A stretch of DNA of 64,000 bases from Orychophragmus violaceus (lineage: Eukaryota > Streptophyta > Magnoliopsida > Brassicales > Brassicaceae), in assembly GCA_030180135.1 (NCBI GenBank), contig CM058239.1:60829823-60893822 (forward strand). The letters are read 5' to 3'. Below, piece by piece: positions 32,281 to 43,128 of the stretch. Within the stretch, counting starts at the first letter, position 1; each line of letters begins with the position of its first letter. A program made the position numbers and the translations under genes. Below the pieces are notes generated by a model. The model did not search any database, was not told where the DNA came from, and saw only the letters and a program-made list of their open reading frames with translations.

Positions 32281-33033
32281 GACAAGCATCGATCGACACA
32301 ACCCGTGCATCGATCGATGCAGTCCCGATACGTCTGATGGAATTGCTCGAAATCGCCTTGTGTCGATCGACACACATCTTGCATCGATCGACACAGATCG
32401 CAGACGGGACCAGAAACCTGCAACAGTCTTAGAACGAGTCTATAAGCCCTCTGTGCCGTATCCTAAGGTTCCTAAACTGTCTAAACAGGAGCTAGAAGTG
32501 GCTAACTGCATGAAAGTGATGGAAAAGAAGCTGATCCAGATTACAGGGAAGATACTAGACCCATGAGCCTTTGTGCTTGACTGTTCCATCTCTAAGGACA
32601 GATTCAAGCGTTCTCTATGTGACTTAGGATCTTGTGTGAATCTCATGCCATACTCTGTGGCTGAGAGATTAGGAATGATGGAATTCCAGCTTACTAGGAT
32701 CTCTCTTATCCTAGCTGATCGTTCAAAGCGATATCCGGAAGGAGTTCTTGAGGATATTCATGTCAGAGTTGGAAACTACTTGATTCCAACAGACTTTGTA
32801 GTGTTGAAGTATGAGATTGAGCCTGATGATCCTCTCCTACTTGGTAGATCTTTCTTAGCTACTGCTGGAGCTGTGATTAATGTGCGACATGGTCTAATTG
32901 ATCTCCACCTGGGAGATGAGACATTGAGGTTCAAGATGGATAAGCTGCAGAAATCCACCATTGATGGACATAACTTCAGTGTGGAAGTGGAACCAGAGAT
33001 TCCTGTCGGAGAAGAGAAGATGGCAGTTCATTC
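32258..33033 (+). pseudogene. Athila-1 gag tail and aspartic protease, cut by Copia-A
   Basis: In frame from 32258 with a TGA at 32564-32566. The first part carries two dyad pairs and encodes SIDRHNPCIDRC and SIDTHLASIDTDRR. Then follows the Athila protease region: LDCSISKDRFKRSLCDLG, SCVNLMPYSVAERLG, DPLLLGRSFLATAGAVI. The active-site Asp-Leu-Gly of CDLGSCVNLMP is kept. The frame appears to continue to 33109 only because it reads into the Copia-A LTR, which starts at 33034. Confidence 0.85.
32285..32395. repeat. Two CGATCG dyad pairs (Athila-1 gag/protease junction)
   Basis: Dyads start at 32285, 32306, 32359 and 32380; spacing is 21 bp in both pairs. The second pair is flanked by AAATCGCC on the left and GATCGCAG on the right. 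Confidence 0.9.
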
Positions 33034-33747
33034 TGATGGAACTTCGAGCCAATTCTACCAGATTCAGAATTGCTGTCAGGTTCCCGATAGCCTAGGATCT
33101 AGGGTCTAGTTAATTGAATCAAGGATCTGATCTCTGTTTACCTGGAGATTAGAAGCGGAAGATGGTCAGATAAACAAGATCTCCAACGCCTTAGATGCTG
33201 CGCCTCTACTGTAGTCCACACACACACAAGCTGGAATCCGCCGGGATGCTAGTACCGGTGCTCGGATCTCCCTGGGATTTTAGTTTCTGAGGTTTCTGTG
33301 TTTTCTCTCTGAGAAAAACACTGTCTGGGCGGCACTCATCCCATAACTCGGTCAAAATACATAAGATCACTTATATATGTACCGACTACGACGATGCCTT
33401 GTGTCGACCGACACACTTAGTGGTGTCGATCGACACACATCTTGTGTCGACCGACGCACCCAATGGTGTCGATCGACACACCTCTTTAAAACTTATATAT
33501 GATGTGTATCCAATACACATCGACCAGACCATATGCCAATGATCAATCCCATACGAAGTATGTCCAACTTGCTTAGGTGTGTGACCCTGTAGGTTCACAC
33601 GATACTGGAAATAAGTTACAACGTATTTGTCATAAGCGGTTTCTAGCAAAACATTATGATTACCCAGTATCACATGAATTGTCCGATCTCGACAATACAA
33701 CTATCTCTAGAGTGAGTACAATGTGATTTCAGGACATAATCCCAACA
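33034..33747 (-). repeat. 3' LTR of Copia-A
   Basis: Plus-strand ends TGATGGAACTTCG and ATAATCCCAACA. It carries two dyad pairs at 33400-33480. On the + side AATCTCCCACTTG follows, giving the - strand purine tract AAGTGGGAGAT (33748-33758). Confidence 0.92.
33400..33480. repeat. Two dyad pairs (Copia-A LTR)
   Basis: Dyads start at 33400, 33422, 33443 and 33465 (spacing 22, 22), alternating CGACCG and CGATCG cores. Confidence 0.9.
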
Positions 33748-33758
33748 ATCTCCCACTT

Positions 33759-36700
33759 GTACTGGAATCACCTATTCCTACAATCCCTTCGTCTCTATAT
33801 CTCGATATGGCATAAGGCAAGAGACTGTGTCATCTTTATTATAGCCAACATCATGTTCATCGAATTCCTGATCTATACTGATAAAACAAACAACTGACAA
33901 TCACCTCGTTTGAGCACGGCCATGCATTTTCTCAGTATCAAATCTTCAATGGGCCCTGAGATATTTATCTCCCGTTATCCAGGAGGGACAAATCCCATTT
34001 TGTTCCATCCCTGTTTCTACACATACTTCATGATACGCATAAGCAATGCCGTTATAGCCGCCAGTTACGGAACGACGTTTGACAAGGTCAAAACGCACCA
34101 ATTCATATGCTAGAAAGCATGATGAACTCAGGTCTAAGGACTATACTCTATAGTCGTAATGAGAACCTCCCATAACACTGATATAACTATCCTGTGGAGT
34201 TCTCATTAGCGGGTCATGTCCGATCATATGTTCACAAACATATATCTATGTGACTGACTATGACAATCATATCATTGACTCCATGAAACTTAGTCCAACA
34301 GTCACCTCACATGCTAGTCTCGCGCGGTTGTTAGTGTCCCATTTTAACAACCTTGACTAGGGACAATCATAATTTATGTCTTCTATACGTATAGGGTTTC
34401 ATGATCAAGTCCTCAACTTGATGACCTATAAGATGAACATAAAATACTTTGGGACCATTATTTAATTATCCAATAATTAAATAACACTGATGTCAGTTTT
34501 AACTTACACAAACATTGCCTTTAGCATGTCTATGCAAAGATTATAACATAACTAAAATAACTCCCACTAGAATCAAGATCATCTCTTCATATGTATTATA
34601 CCTACAACAACAAAATAAATTTCGTGTTTAGGTTGTGGGAGAGACTGCGGTGTCATTACTTGAAACAATTCCAACAAACCACACCGCTATTCAGATAAAA
34701 GCACTATTCTATGGTCCACTGCTTGGAGCCTTTCCAACAGATAGCACCGCTATTCAGACAAAGAGACATAACCAGGTGGGAACCGGGAATCATCTTTGTC
34801 CGTCTAACTACTTTCAACTGGTTCGTCACTACCTTAGTTTACCACGAACCTATCCTTTGTGTTTCTCAAACACTTGGGATATTTCTGGTAACTGTTCAGT
34901 GACTATTACCGGAACATATTTGTATTTTCTCGTCATGCTTTATGCGTAAGCTAGATCTAGACGAGCGCAAAATATGGCATTGATGATGGATTCTATTGCA
35001 GCAGCATTAGCAATCACACTCATTAATAATAGCTCAGCTAGTGTCCAAAACACTTCATCTTGCTAAGATTATTGCCATAAGACCTTTGGTATGAAGCCAT
35101 TCTTGGAATCATGCATATTGGAACTGTCCAATACCTTATCAACATAAGGATTTTGACACGATCCAACTAGCCTTTCTGATCCATTCCAATGGATCCTAAT
35201 TCCAAGAACTTTCACGGCCTTCTCCAATGTCTATCGTTAAATTTGACTTCCGACCCAAATCTTGATAAGACTTTGGCGTTGGAACGTCGTTTATGAGATT
35301 AAGTATGTTGTCTACATACAGTGTGAGAATTGCAATTACGCTCCCACTAGTCTTCTTGTAAACGCATGGTTTCATTTCTTTCTGATCAAGTCAAAACTTT
35401 TGACCACATTATCAGAATGTTGATTCCAACTCCAAGATGTTTGCTTCAATCCAGAAATGGATCGGTAAAGCTAACATGCATACCCAGCCAATTTTCGGAG
35501 TTGGGGCTCACCATCGCTTCTTGAATTTCGCATGGTCATCACTTTTCAATGATCAACAGATCACGACAATCGGCTACGAGAAATCACTCTCGAGTTAGTG
35601 ACGGATCCTTTCGGATCTGCGAATTTCAGGCTCCACAAGTATAGATCCTACAACACTTTATAGATCTCACCGCTGCTCTCCCTCAACAGGTTGAGCAGCC
35701 TCCTGTGTTAATCGAATTTCTTCGATGTATACTTTTACTCCCACTGTTCCTTTTGGAAAGTATGATCTTTCTTAAAAGACACAGTTCCGAACAACAATGC
35801 TTTGTCCTCGGATTGGTTGCAAAAGTAGTAAGCCTCGGTTTCCCTAGGACAACCAGCGAGGTAGAACTCATCAGATATGGGTTCAAGTTTGTTTGTTGAC
35901 TACTGTCTTACACAAACCTTGCAATCCCAATTAATCAGGAAAAAAAATTTGGAAATCACCCAGTCCACATCCAATGTGGTGTTTTTCACTGATTCTGATA
36001 GAAACTTATTTAGCGTAAACATAGACATTTTAGAACGTATTCTTAAATGATCATGGAAGATTCCTGTGACCCATCATTAATCGGAGCGTATCTAATAAGA
36101 TCCGATTCATTCTGTCAGATGATCACCTAATTCTTGACTCAAGTATTTTCCTCCGCGATTCAATCGAGGATCTCAATACTTCTGTCAAATTGGTTCTACA
36201 CTTCATCTTGGAACTCCTCAAGGGATTCCTGCTCGTGTCTCATCAAATGAACACATCCATACTTATTGATGCCATCAATAAGGTAATGAAGTACAGAAGA
36301 TTTCCTTTGGCACTAATGCTCATCGGGCCGCATACATCAATATGTGTAAGGCCCAATAAGCCTCTGGCCCGTTTCTTTTAGCTCTGCTAAAAGGGCCTTA
36401 GTCATTTGGTCCAGTGAACATAATTCATATCTCAAATGATTTATAATCGAATGAGTCCAAAACTATGGAACTTCTAAATCCACTTCACTCTGTATGGTCA
36501 AACGACTATGCCAAGGAAAAGTCGAGTTCGAGTCATCAGACTTAAATCTTTAGTATTTGTGTTATATTCAAAACTTACGCTGGTTTAAGATATAAAACCC
36601 ATTCCAAACGGGGTGCTACCATATGATATTTCATTAAGATCTAAAGAACAAAACTTGTCTTTTATCAAAATGAAAAACATCCAAATTCTTACAAGAAAAT

Positions 36701-36858
36701 GAAAGACATTTCTGCACAAGGCAGATGCATAGTAGCAATTACTTAATTTCTAAAAACCAAGTATGAAAGGCTCCTACAAGTGGAGAATCTCTACGGCTCA
36801 TGCAGCAACCATTGCTTCATACCAGACACGCAGTTCCACTTGCCCTTTCTTCAACGTT
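33759..36858 (-). pseudogene. Decayed pol and 3' region of Copia-A
   Basis: 33759 to about 34560 is 3' untranslated text shared with Copia-B, -C and -D (TGGCATAAGGCAAGA, then GATACGC). From about 34560 to 36858 broken frames follow the pol of Copia-C: for example 35886-35683 reads IILSKRNSGSKS, parallel to FLSKRNSGSKV in Copia-C, and 36190-36380 parallels the integrase region. Many stops and small indels; integrase, RT and RNase H cannot be made. Confidence 0.75.
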
Positions 36859-37773
36859 CTACAGTCGCTTAGGTTCTGCATATTTCAAAAATATCAGTAC
36901 CACAACTAGTATCCAATACAAATGTAGAACTTGAATTAATAACACAATACCTGAAGAAGAAGTACCATACATCTCCTTCATCTCTTGTGAATCTTCCAAG
37001 AACTTAATGCAATCTCTCTTCCAATGCCCTGACTCATCGCAGTAGAAGCATTTTCTAACACTAGATGGGCCTGACTTGGGCTTATAAGATGACACAGGCT
37101 TATCCTGATTCCAAATTTGGACAGCCCTGCCTCTACCCTTACCAACACAAGATTTCTCAAATCTTTTACCCTTTATGATGTCTTGCTCTGCTGTTTTGAG
37201 CATGCCATGCAGCTCAGTCAACGTCTTCGTCAAGTTATTCTTGAAATAGCTTTTGATAAACTTATCATAACTAGACGGCAGTGACTGCAGAATGATGTCA
37301 GTGGCCAACTCTAAGCTGACAGGACATTCCAGTTTCCCCAGGTTATCAATGTAACCCATCATTTTAATGACATGAGGACTCACTGGAGCATCCTCTGGTA
37401 GCTTGCACCCAGTGAGAGACTTCACCATCTGGAATCTCTCAACTCGTGCCAGATTCTGAAACTTCAGTTTCAGGCTGGTGATCATCTCTATTGGCGACTC
37501 CACGTTCTCGTATTGACTTTTCAAGTCCGAGTTCATGGTAGCCAATATCAGACCACGCACATCTACCACATCAATATAATGCTTATTCCAAGCATTATAT
37601 ACTGCATGTGAGCGATTGGTCCCAAGCCTTTCTGGAAGAGCTTTCTCAAGGACATAGTCCTTGCTCTCCTGCTTGAGAATGAATCTCAGATTCCGATACC
37701 AATCCAGGAAGTTGGATCCATTTAACTTGTCCTTCTCAAGGACGGATCGAAACGAGAAAGTAGTCATAGACAT
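36859..37773 (-). CDS. Copia-A gag, 304 aa, open
   Basis: Copia gag (Retrotran_gag_2 type). Starts MSMTTFSFRSVLEKDKLNGS, then FLDWYRNLRFILKQ, ALPERLG, PVSPHVIKMMGYIDNLGKLE, LATDIILQSLPSSYDKF, LTELHGMLKTAEQD. The CCHC knuckle is at about residues 238-255 (CFYCDESGHWKRDCIKF). The reading ends shortly after the knuckle; beyond MYGTSSSGI the text departs from Copia-C, and the protease part is lost. The frame is open although the adjoining pol is riddled with lesions. Confidence 0.85.
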   Translation of the reverse strand: MSMTTFSFRSVLEKDKLNGSNFLDWYRNLRFILKQESKDYVLEKALPERLGTNRSHAVYNAWNKHYIDVVDVRGLILATMNSDLKSQYENVESPIEMITSLKLKFQNLARVERFQMVKSLTGCKLPEDAPVSPHVIKMMGYIDNLGKLECPVSLELATDIILQSLPSSYDKFIKSYFKNNLTKTLTELHGMLKTAEQDIIKGKRFEKSCVGKGRGRAVQIWNQDKPVSSYKPKSGPSSVRKCFYCDESGHWKRDCIKFLEDSQEMKEMYGTSSSGIVLLIQVLHLYWILVVVLIFLKYAEPKRL

Positions 37774-38497
37774 AAGCTGAAATCCAAGAAAAAAACAAAG
37801 ATTTAGTTATGTATATGATGAGAAATCTTATCTAATAAGAAAACTCGCATTATATTCAAACAATGTTTCCTCTAAGAATATAATGATACAAGATCCATAC
37901 TTCACTAAAATCTGAGTGGGCGACTCGCCATCACCCAAACTTTAGTTATCTAGGTAAGCAAATCATTGCTAATTGTACCCAGTACAAATATTGGTCGTGG
38001 ATGAGACAAAATATGTCTAATCCACTCTGATGTCTCTGGGCCCAGAACTTCTGATAGCCCAGTCAAGTAAACCAATCTCTTTAGTCTTGTGATCATTGAC
38101 AGTCGCACTGCAAGTCTATCAATGATCACCTGCCTTACTCATGTAGCAGTGGATACCAAGGACTCCAAGACTATCCAACAAACGAAACAAGTCTTGACAG
38201 TAGACAAGATTGGGCAAGACATCAAGGTTACTTGATATTTAGTTGAGGAAACTAAAACCCAAAAAGTTTAGCAGATCAATCTCTTAGGTCATGTTATTGT
38301 TGATGTTTAGCACTGCAAATCCATCAACATAACTATCTGCCTTACTCACGTAATTGTGGACACCAAGCTCTTGGCTAGACCATCACACAACGAAATGAGT
38401 CTTGACAGTTGACCATATTGAAGCTAAGCTTTGATCAAGGTTTAGGTCGAGTTTGGCTTCCGCAAATTCAAGGTTCAATAACCAGAATTTCGAGCAC

Positions 38498-38636
38498 TGT
38501 ATCGATCGACGCAGACTATGTCTGTCGATCGACACCACCAAACAAAACCGGACTTCAATAACCGGTTAATCCAATTAACCCGGTTCATCGAACCGGTCAT
38601 GTCGATCGACACAACCCGTGTGTGACGGTCGACATA
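38498..38636. repeat. Two dyad pairs (Copia-A leader)
   Basis: Dyads start at 38498, 38521, 38598 and 38620 (spacing 23, 22). The last is mutated (TGTGACGGTCGACATA). Confidence 0.8.
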
Positions 38637-38658
38637 GACCTTAACCGAAGACAGTTTT

Positions 38659-38980
38659 GATAACCGGTTCAATCCAATTGAACCGACTTATCAGATCAAA
38701 CTGATCTTAACCAATCGGTTTATATTAATTGGGATAATTAGTTCAGTTCAATTGAACCAATTCATCCAATTCAAACCGTTTTAATCAGTTTCAACTAATT
38801 ACGATAACCGGTCCAATTCAATTGAACCGACTTATCCAATCAAACTGATTAATTCCATCGGTTCTTGCTAATTGAGATAATCAGTTCAATCCAATTGAAC
38901 CAATTCATCCAATTTAAACCGATCTATTCGGACTTAACCAAGCATGATAACCGGTCCAATCCAATTGAACCAATTAACCA
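38659..38980 (-). repeat. Tandem repeats of about 72 bp in the Copia-A leader
   Basis: Units start at 38659, 38733, 38803, 38876 and 38946 (spacing 74, 70, 73, 70), each beginning GATAAYYRGTYCARTYCAATTGAACC. The same core appears in the Copia-C leader at about 52028-52060 and 52165-52200. Confidence 0.8.
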
Positions 38981-38991
38981 TTCTCTAGGTA

Positions 38992-39027
38992 TGTGTCGAC
39001 CGACACTAACCTGTGTCGATCGACATG
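38992..39027. repeat. Dyad pair interrupted by Copia-C
   Basis: TGTGTCGACCGACACT at 38992 and TGTGTCGATCGACA at 39012. Copia-C inserted at the end of the second, duplicating CGACA. Across the insertion the original text continues at 53249. Confidence 0.85.
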
Positions 39028-39707
39028 ATGGAATTTCTAACAGTTCTAATCAGGATTAGCAACCCTAGTCTGAATTCCGAGCCTAGGATCTAAGGTTCAT
39101 GTAATTGAATCTAACAGATCTCGAGATTACCTGATGAATATGCAGCGGAAGTGTTTGCAGATAATCGAGATCACGAAGCGCCTCAAGTGTTGCGCCTCTA
39201 CTGGTATCCACACGCACACAAACTGGACCGCAGGGATGCTAGTTCCTTACAGAGATCTAATCTCCAGAGAGGTTTCTTTCTGTGTTCTGGTGGCTGTGAA
39301 TTAGGTTAGGGCCGAGTTTAGGTCGACCATATATCTTATATATGTCGGCTTAAACCACAACGGAATTAACCAACGATTAAACCGAATTAATCTGATTAAT
39401 CCGCGAGTGCATCGATCGATGCAATATCTGCAACGATCGATACTCCCCAGAACATTGATATCGAATGCATATTAAATATGCATTCATTGGATCATTACAT
39501 TAATGATCAACCTCGTCTTTGACGCCCAGTTTGCTTAGGTGTGTGACCCTGTAGGATCATATAACACTAGCAATGAGTTCTCAACTCATTGATCATAAGT
39601 GGCTTCTAGCAAAGCGTTATGACTACCTAGTGTTATGTGATTGTCTCATCTCGACTATACGACTTTCACTTAGAGCAAGTACAATAGATTTCAGGACATT
39701 CCCAACA
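39026..39707 (-). repeat. 3' LTR of Copia-C
   Basis: Plus-strand ends TGATGGAATTTC and CATTCCCAACA, followed by AATCTCCCACTTG, whose complement is the purine tract. A dyad pair lies at 39408-39444. Confidence 0.93.
39408..39444. repeat. Dyad pair (Copia-C 3' LTR; copy in 5' LTR at 52944-52980)
   Basis: TGCATCGATCGATGCA (perfect) and TGCAACGATCGATACT, spacing 21 bp in both LTRs. Confidence 0.9.
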
Positions 39708-40537
39708 ATCTCCCACTTGTACTGGAATCATCTATTCCTTTAATCTCTTTGTAGCTATATCTCAATCTAGCATAAGGCAAGCACTGTGTCATCCTTATTC
39801 AACCAGATTATGTTTATCGAATCCCGATTTGTACTGATGAAAAACAAACGACTGACAATCACCTCGTTTGAGCGCGGCCACGCATTTCCAGTATCAAATC
39901 TTCGATAGGCCCAGAGATATTTAACTCCTGTTATATAGGAGGTACAAATCCCATCTTGTCCCATCCATGTCTCTTTCATATTTCATGATACGCCTAATCA
40001 GTGTCTTTATAATCACCAGTTACGGCTGACGTTTGACAAAGTCAAGACGAACCAATCCATATGAGAGAGGACATGATGAACTCAGGTCTTAGGACTAAAC
40101 TCTTTTGTCGTAATGAGAAACTCTTATGACACTCATATAACATCTTGTAGAGTTCTCATTAACGGGTCAAGTCCGATCATGTGTTCTCTAACACATATCT
40201 ATGTGATTGACTTTAATACACTTATTAATGACTCCATGAAACATGGTCATCAGTCACCTCACATACTAGTCTCACGTGGTTGTTAATGTCCCACGTTAAC
40301 AACCTCGACCAGGGACCATTATAATTTATGTCATTTATTGCTTATAGAGTTTCATGATCAAGTCACATACTTGATGACCTATAAAATGTCATAAATTACT
40401 TTGGGACAATATATATATATATTTAATTGACACAATTAAATAATGCTGAAACAATTTCATTAAAATAACATAACTATTATGTCTTTGTGAACATCATGTC
40501 ATAACTAAAACAAATACAACTCCCACTGAAATCAAGA
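39708..40537 (-). other. 3' untranslated region of Copia-C
   Basis: Non-coding. Starts with the purine tract region and contains text shared with A, B and D (CTAGCATAAGGCAAG; TTTCATGATACGCCTAATC; GGACTAAACTCT). Confidence 0.6.
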
Positions 40538-42214
40538 TCATATCTTAAGGTATCTAATGCCTACAGCAGTTGTATGAAACTCATGCTTAGGCCTTGGGAG
40601 GGGCTTGGTCAGTGGATCAGCAACATTCTCATCCGTAGGGACTCTGCTGATCTTCACATCTCCTCTATTCACAATATCACGGATAAGGTGATATCTCCTT
40701 TCTATGTGTTTGGATTTCTGGTGTGATCTAGGTTCCTTTGCTTGCGCAATGGCTCCATTATTGTCACAATACAAAGCCACTGGCTCATAAATGCTAGGAA
40801 TCACACCAAGTTCAGTGATGAACTTCTTGATCCAAACAGCCTCCTTTGCCGCTTCAGAAGCAGCGAGATACTCAGCTTCAGTTGTGGAATCTGCTACAGT
40901 GTCCTGCTTGGAACTCTTCCAGCTGACTGCCCCGCCATTCAGGCAGAAGATGTAACCAGATTGCGATCGGAAATCATCTTGGTCTGTCTGAAAACTTGCG
41001 TCTGTGTAACCACTTACTACCAGCTCATCACTTCCTCCATACACCAAGAATTTATCTTTAGTATTTCTCAAATACTTCAGAATATTCTTGACTGCTGTCC
41101 AGTGACTTTCACCTGGATCCGATTGGTATCTACTCGTCATGCTTAAAGCACAAGCAACATCTGGACGAGTACAGAGCATGGCATACATGATGGATCCCAA
41201 CGCCGAGGCATAGGGAATCCGACTCATGCGATCTCGCTCAGCAGGTGTCTCAGGACACTGCTTCTTGCTAAGACTTATGCCATAAGACATTGGTATGAAG
41301 CCCTTCTTGGAATCTTGCATTCTGAACCTGTGTAAGACCTTATCGATATAAGTGTCTTGACACAGTCCAATCAACTTGTTTGATCTATCTCTATAGATTC
41401 TTATTCCAAGAATATACGCGGTTTCTCCCATGTCTTTCATTGAAAAACAACTTCCGAGCCAAGTCTTAACAGACTGTAACAACGGAATGTCATTTCCGAG
41501 AAGAAGTATGTCATCTACATACAACACGAGAAATGCAACTGCGCTCCCACTAGTCTTCTTGTAAACACATAGTTCTTCTTCGCTTCTGATGAAATCAAAC
41601 TTTTTGACTGCTTCATCAAAACGAAGATTCCAACTCCGAGATGCTTGCTTCAATCCATAAATGGATCGATGAAGTTTGCATACTTTCCTAGCTGAATTTG
41701 GATCGATGAAACCTTCGGGTTGTGTCATGTACACATCCGCTTCCAGAATTCCATTAAGGAAAGCTGTTTTCACGTCCATCTGCCAGATCTCATAATCATA
41801 ATGAGCAGCTGTTGCTAGGAGAATCCGAATGGATTTAAGCATGGCGACAGGTGAATAGGTTTCTTCATAGTCAATACCATGAATTTGTTTGAAACCTTTT
41901 GCCACTAGCCTTGCTTTATATATCTGAATATTTCCATCCACATCAATTTTCTTCTTGAAAATCCATTTACACTCAATGGGTCTTGCACCATCGGGTAAAT
42001 CAACCAAAGTCCATACTTGGTTCTGTGACATGGATCCCATTTCGGATTCAGCGGCTTTCAGCCACTTTTCGGAGTCAGGGCTCATCATTGCTTCTTCGAA
42101 ATTCTCTGGCTCGTCACTGTCAATGATTAACAAATCATGACAATTGGTTACGAGAAATCCATATCTCTCGGGTTCGTGACGGATCCTTTCGGATCGGCGA
42201 ATTTCAGGCTCCAC
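40538..42214 (-). CDS. Copia-C reverse transcriptase / RNase H, 558-codon open part of pol
   Basis: RT domain from about residue 68 (NQVWTLVDLPDGARPIECKW), QMDVKTAFLNG near 145, LKQASRSW near 188, and the YVDD active site at 232-235. RNase H carries YTDASFQTDQDD near 406, DSTTEAEYLAASEAAKEAVW near 440, and LYCDNNGAIAQAKEPRSHQK. The domain end is complete. The Met at 42214 is a frame start, not a real initiation site: the integrase frame reaches the same point one base out of register, due to one extra C in GTAGAACCCCGCGCC. Confidence 0.9.
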   Translation of the reverse strand: MEPEIRRSERIRHEPERYGFLVTNCHDLLIIDSDEPENFEEAMMSPDSEKWLKAAESEMGSMSQNQVWTLVDLPDGARPIECKWIFKKKIDVDGNIQIYKARLVAKGFKQIHGIDYEETYSPVAMLKSIRILLATAAHYDYEIWQMDVKTAFLNGILEADVYMTQPEGFIDPNSARKVCKLHRSIYGLKQASRSWNLRFDEAVKKFDFIRSEEELCVYKKTSGSAVAFLVLYVDDILLLGNDIPLLQSVKTWLGSCFSMKDMGETAYILGIRIYRDRSNKLIGLCQDTYIDKVLHRFRMQDSKKGFIPMSYGISLSKKQCPETPAERDRMSRIPYASALGSIMYAMLCTRPDVACALSMTSRYQSDPGESHWTAVKNILKYLRNTKDKFLVYGGSDELVVSGYTDASFQTDQDDFRSQSGYIFCLNGGAVSWKSSKQDTVADSTTEAEYLAASEAAKEAVWIKKFITELGVIPSIYEPVALYCDNNGAIAQAKEPRSHQKSKHIERRYHLIRDIVNRGDVKISRVPTDENVADPLTKPLPRPKHEFHTTAVGIRYLKI

Positions 42215-43121
42215 AGGCGCGGGGTTCTACGACTCTTTGTAGATCCAACTGTTGCTCTTCCTCTACAGGTTGAGCATTTTCCTGTGGTTCTCGAACTTCT
42301 TCGAGTTGTACTTTACTCCCACTGTTTCTCTTGGAAAGAAACTCTCTCTCAAGAAAAACGCAGTTCCGAGCAACAAACACTTTGTTCTCGGATTGGTTGT
42401 AAAAGTAGTATGCCTTGGTTTCCTTAGGATAACCAACGAAGTAGCACTTGTCTGATTTGGGTTCGAGCTTATCTGTAATTAATCGCTTAACATAAGCTTC
42501 ACAACCCCAAATCTTCAGGAAAGACACACTCGGAACATTTCCAGTCCACATCTCATGTGGTGTCTTTGCAACTGATTTTGACGGAACCCTATTAAGTGTA
42601 AACGCAGAAGTTTCTAGAGCGTATCCCCAAAAGGATAATGGAAGAGTTGAGAGACTCATTATTGATCGAACCATATCTAATAAAGTCCGATTCCTCCTCT
42701 CGGACACGCCATTCCATTGTGGTGTTCCAGGAGGAGTGAGTTGTGAAACAATTCCACAATCTCTCAAATGATCACTGAATTCTTGGCTTAAGTATTCTCC
42801 TCCACGATCTGATCGAAGAGCCTTAATACTTTTGCCAAGTTGATTCTGTACTTCATTTTGGAATTCTTTGAACCTTTCAAAAGATTCCGACTTATGTCTC
42901 ATTAAATAGACATAGCCATACCTGCTGAAATCATCAGTGAAGGTAATGAAGTATCGAAAATTTCCTCTGGCACTTGTGCTTATTGGGCCGCATACATCTG
43001 TATGTATAAGGCCCAATAGGTCACTGGCCCTTTCATTTGGTTTGTTGAAAGGGGCCTTAGTCATTTTGCCAAGTAAACAAGATTCACATTTCTCACATGA
43101 TTCATAATCAAATGAGCCCAA
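42204..43121 (-). CDS. Copia-C integrase, 305-codon open part of pol
   Basis: Integrase core with a complete acidic set: Asp42 (HTDVCGP), Asp105 (LRSDRGGEY) and Glu141 (NGVSERRN), with 35 residues between the last two. The C-terminal part reads FWGYALETSAFTLNRVPSKS, KIWGCEAYVKRLITDKL, YFVGYPKETKAYYF. Most of the zinc-binding part is present (CEKCESCLLGKMTKAPF). The Met at 43121 is only the first in frame after a small deletion that removed roughly eight codons following GHINE. Confidence 0.9.
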   Translation of the reverse strand: MGSFDYESCEKCESCLLGKMTKAPFNKPNERASDLLGLIHTDVCGPISTSARGNFRYFITFTDDFSRYGYVYLMRHKSESFERFKEFQNEVQNQLGKSIKALRSDRGGEYLSQEFSDHLRDCGIVSQLTPPGTPQWNGVSERRNRTLLDMVRSIMSLSTLPLSFWGYALETSAFTLNRVPSKSVAKTPHEMWTGNVPSVSFLKIWGCEAYVKRLITDKLEPKSDKCYFVGYPKETKAYYFYNQSENKVFVARNCVFLEREFLSKRNSGSKVQLEEVREPQENAQPVEEEQQLDLQRVVEPRACGA

Positions 43122-43128
43122 AAGCCCA

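Noticed and set aside
40742..41146. 134-codon + strand frame opposite Copia-C RT
   Set aside because: Shadow of the - strand RT/RNase H coding region; no recognisable domain.
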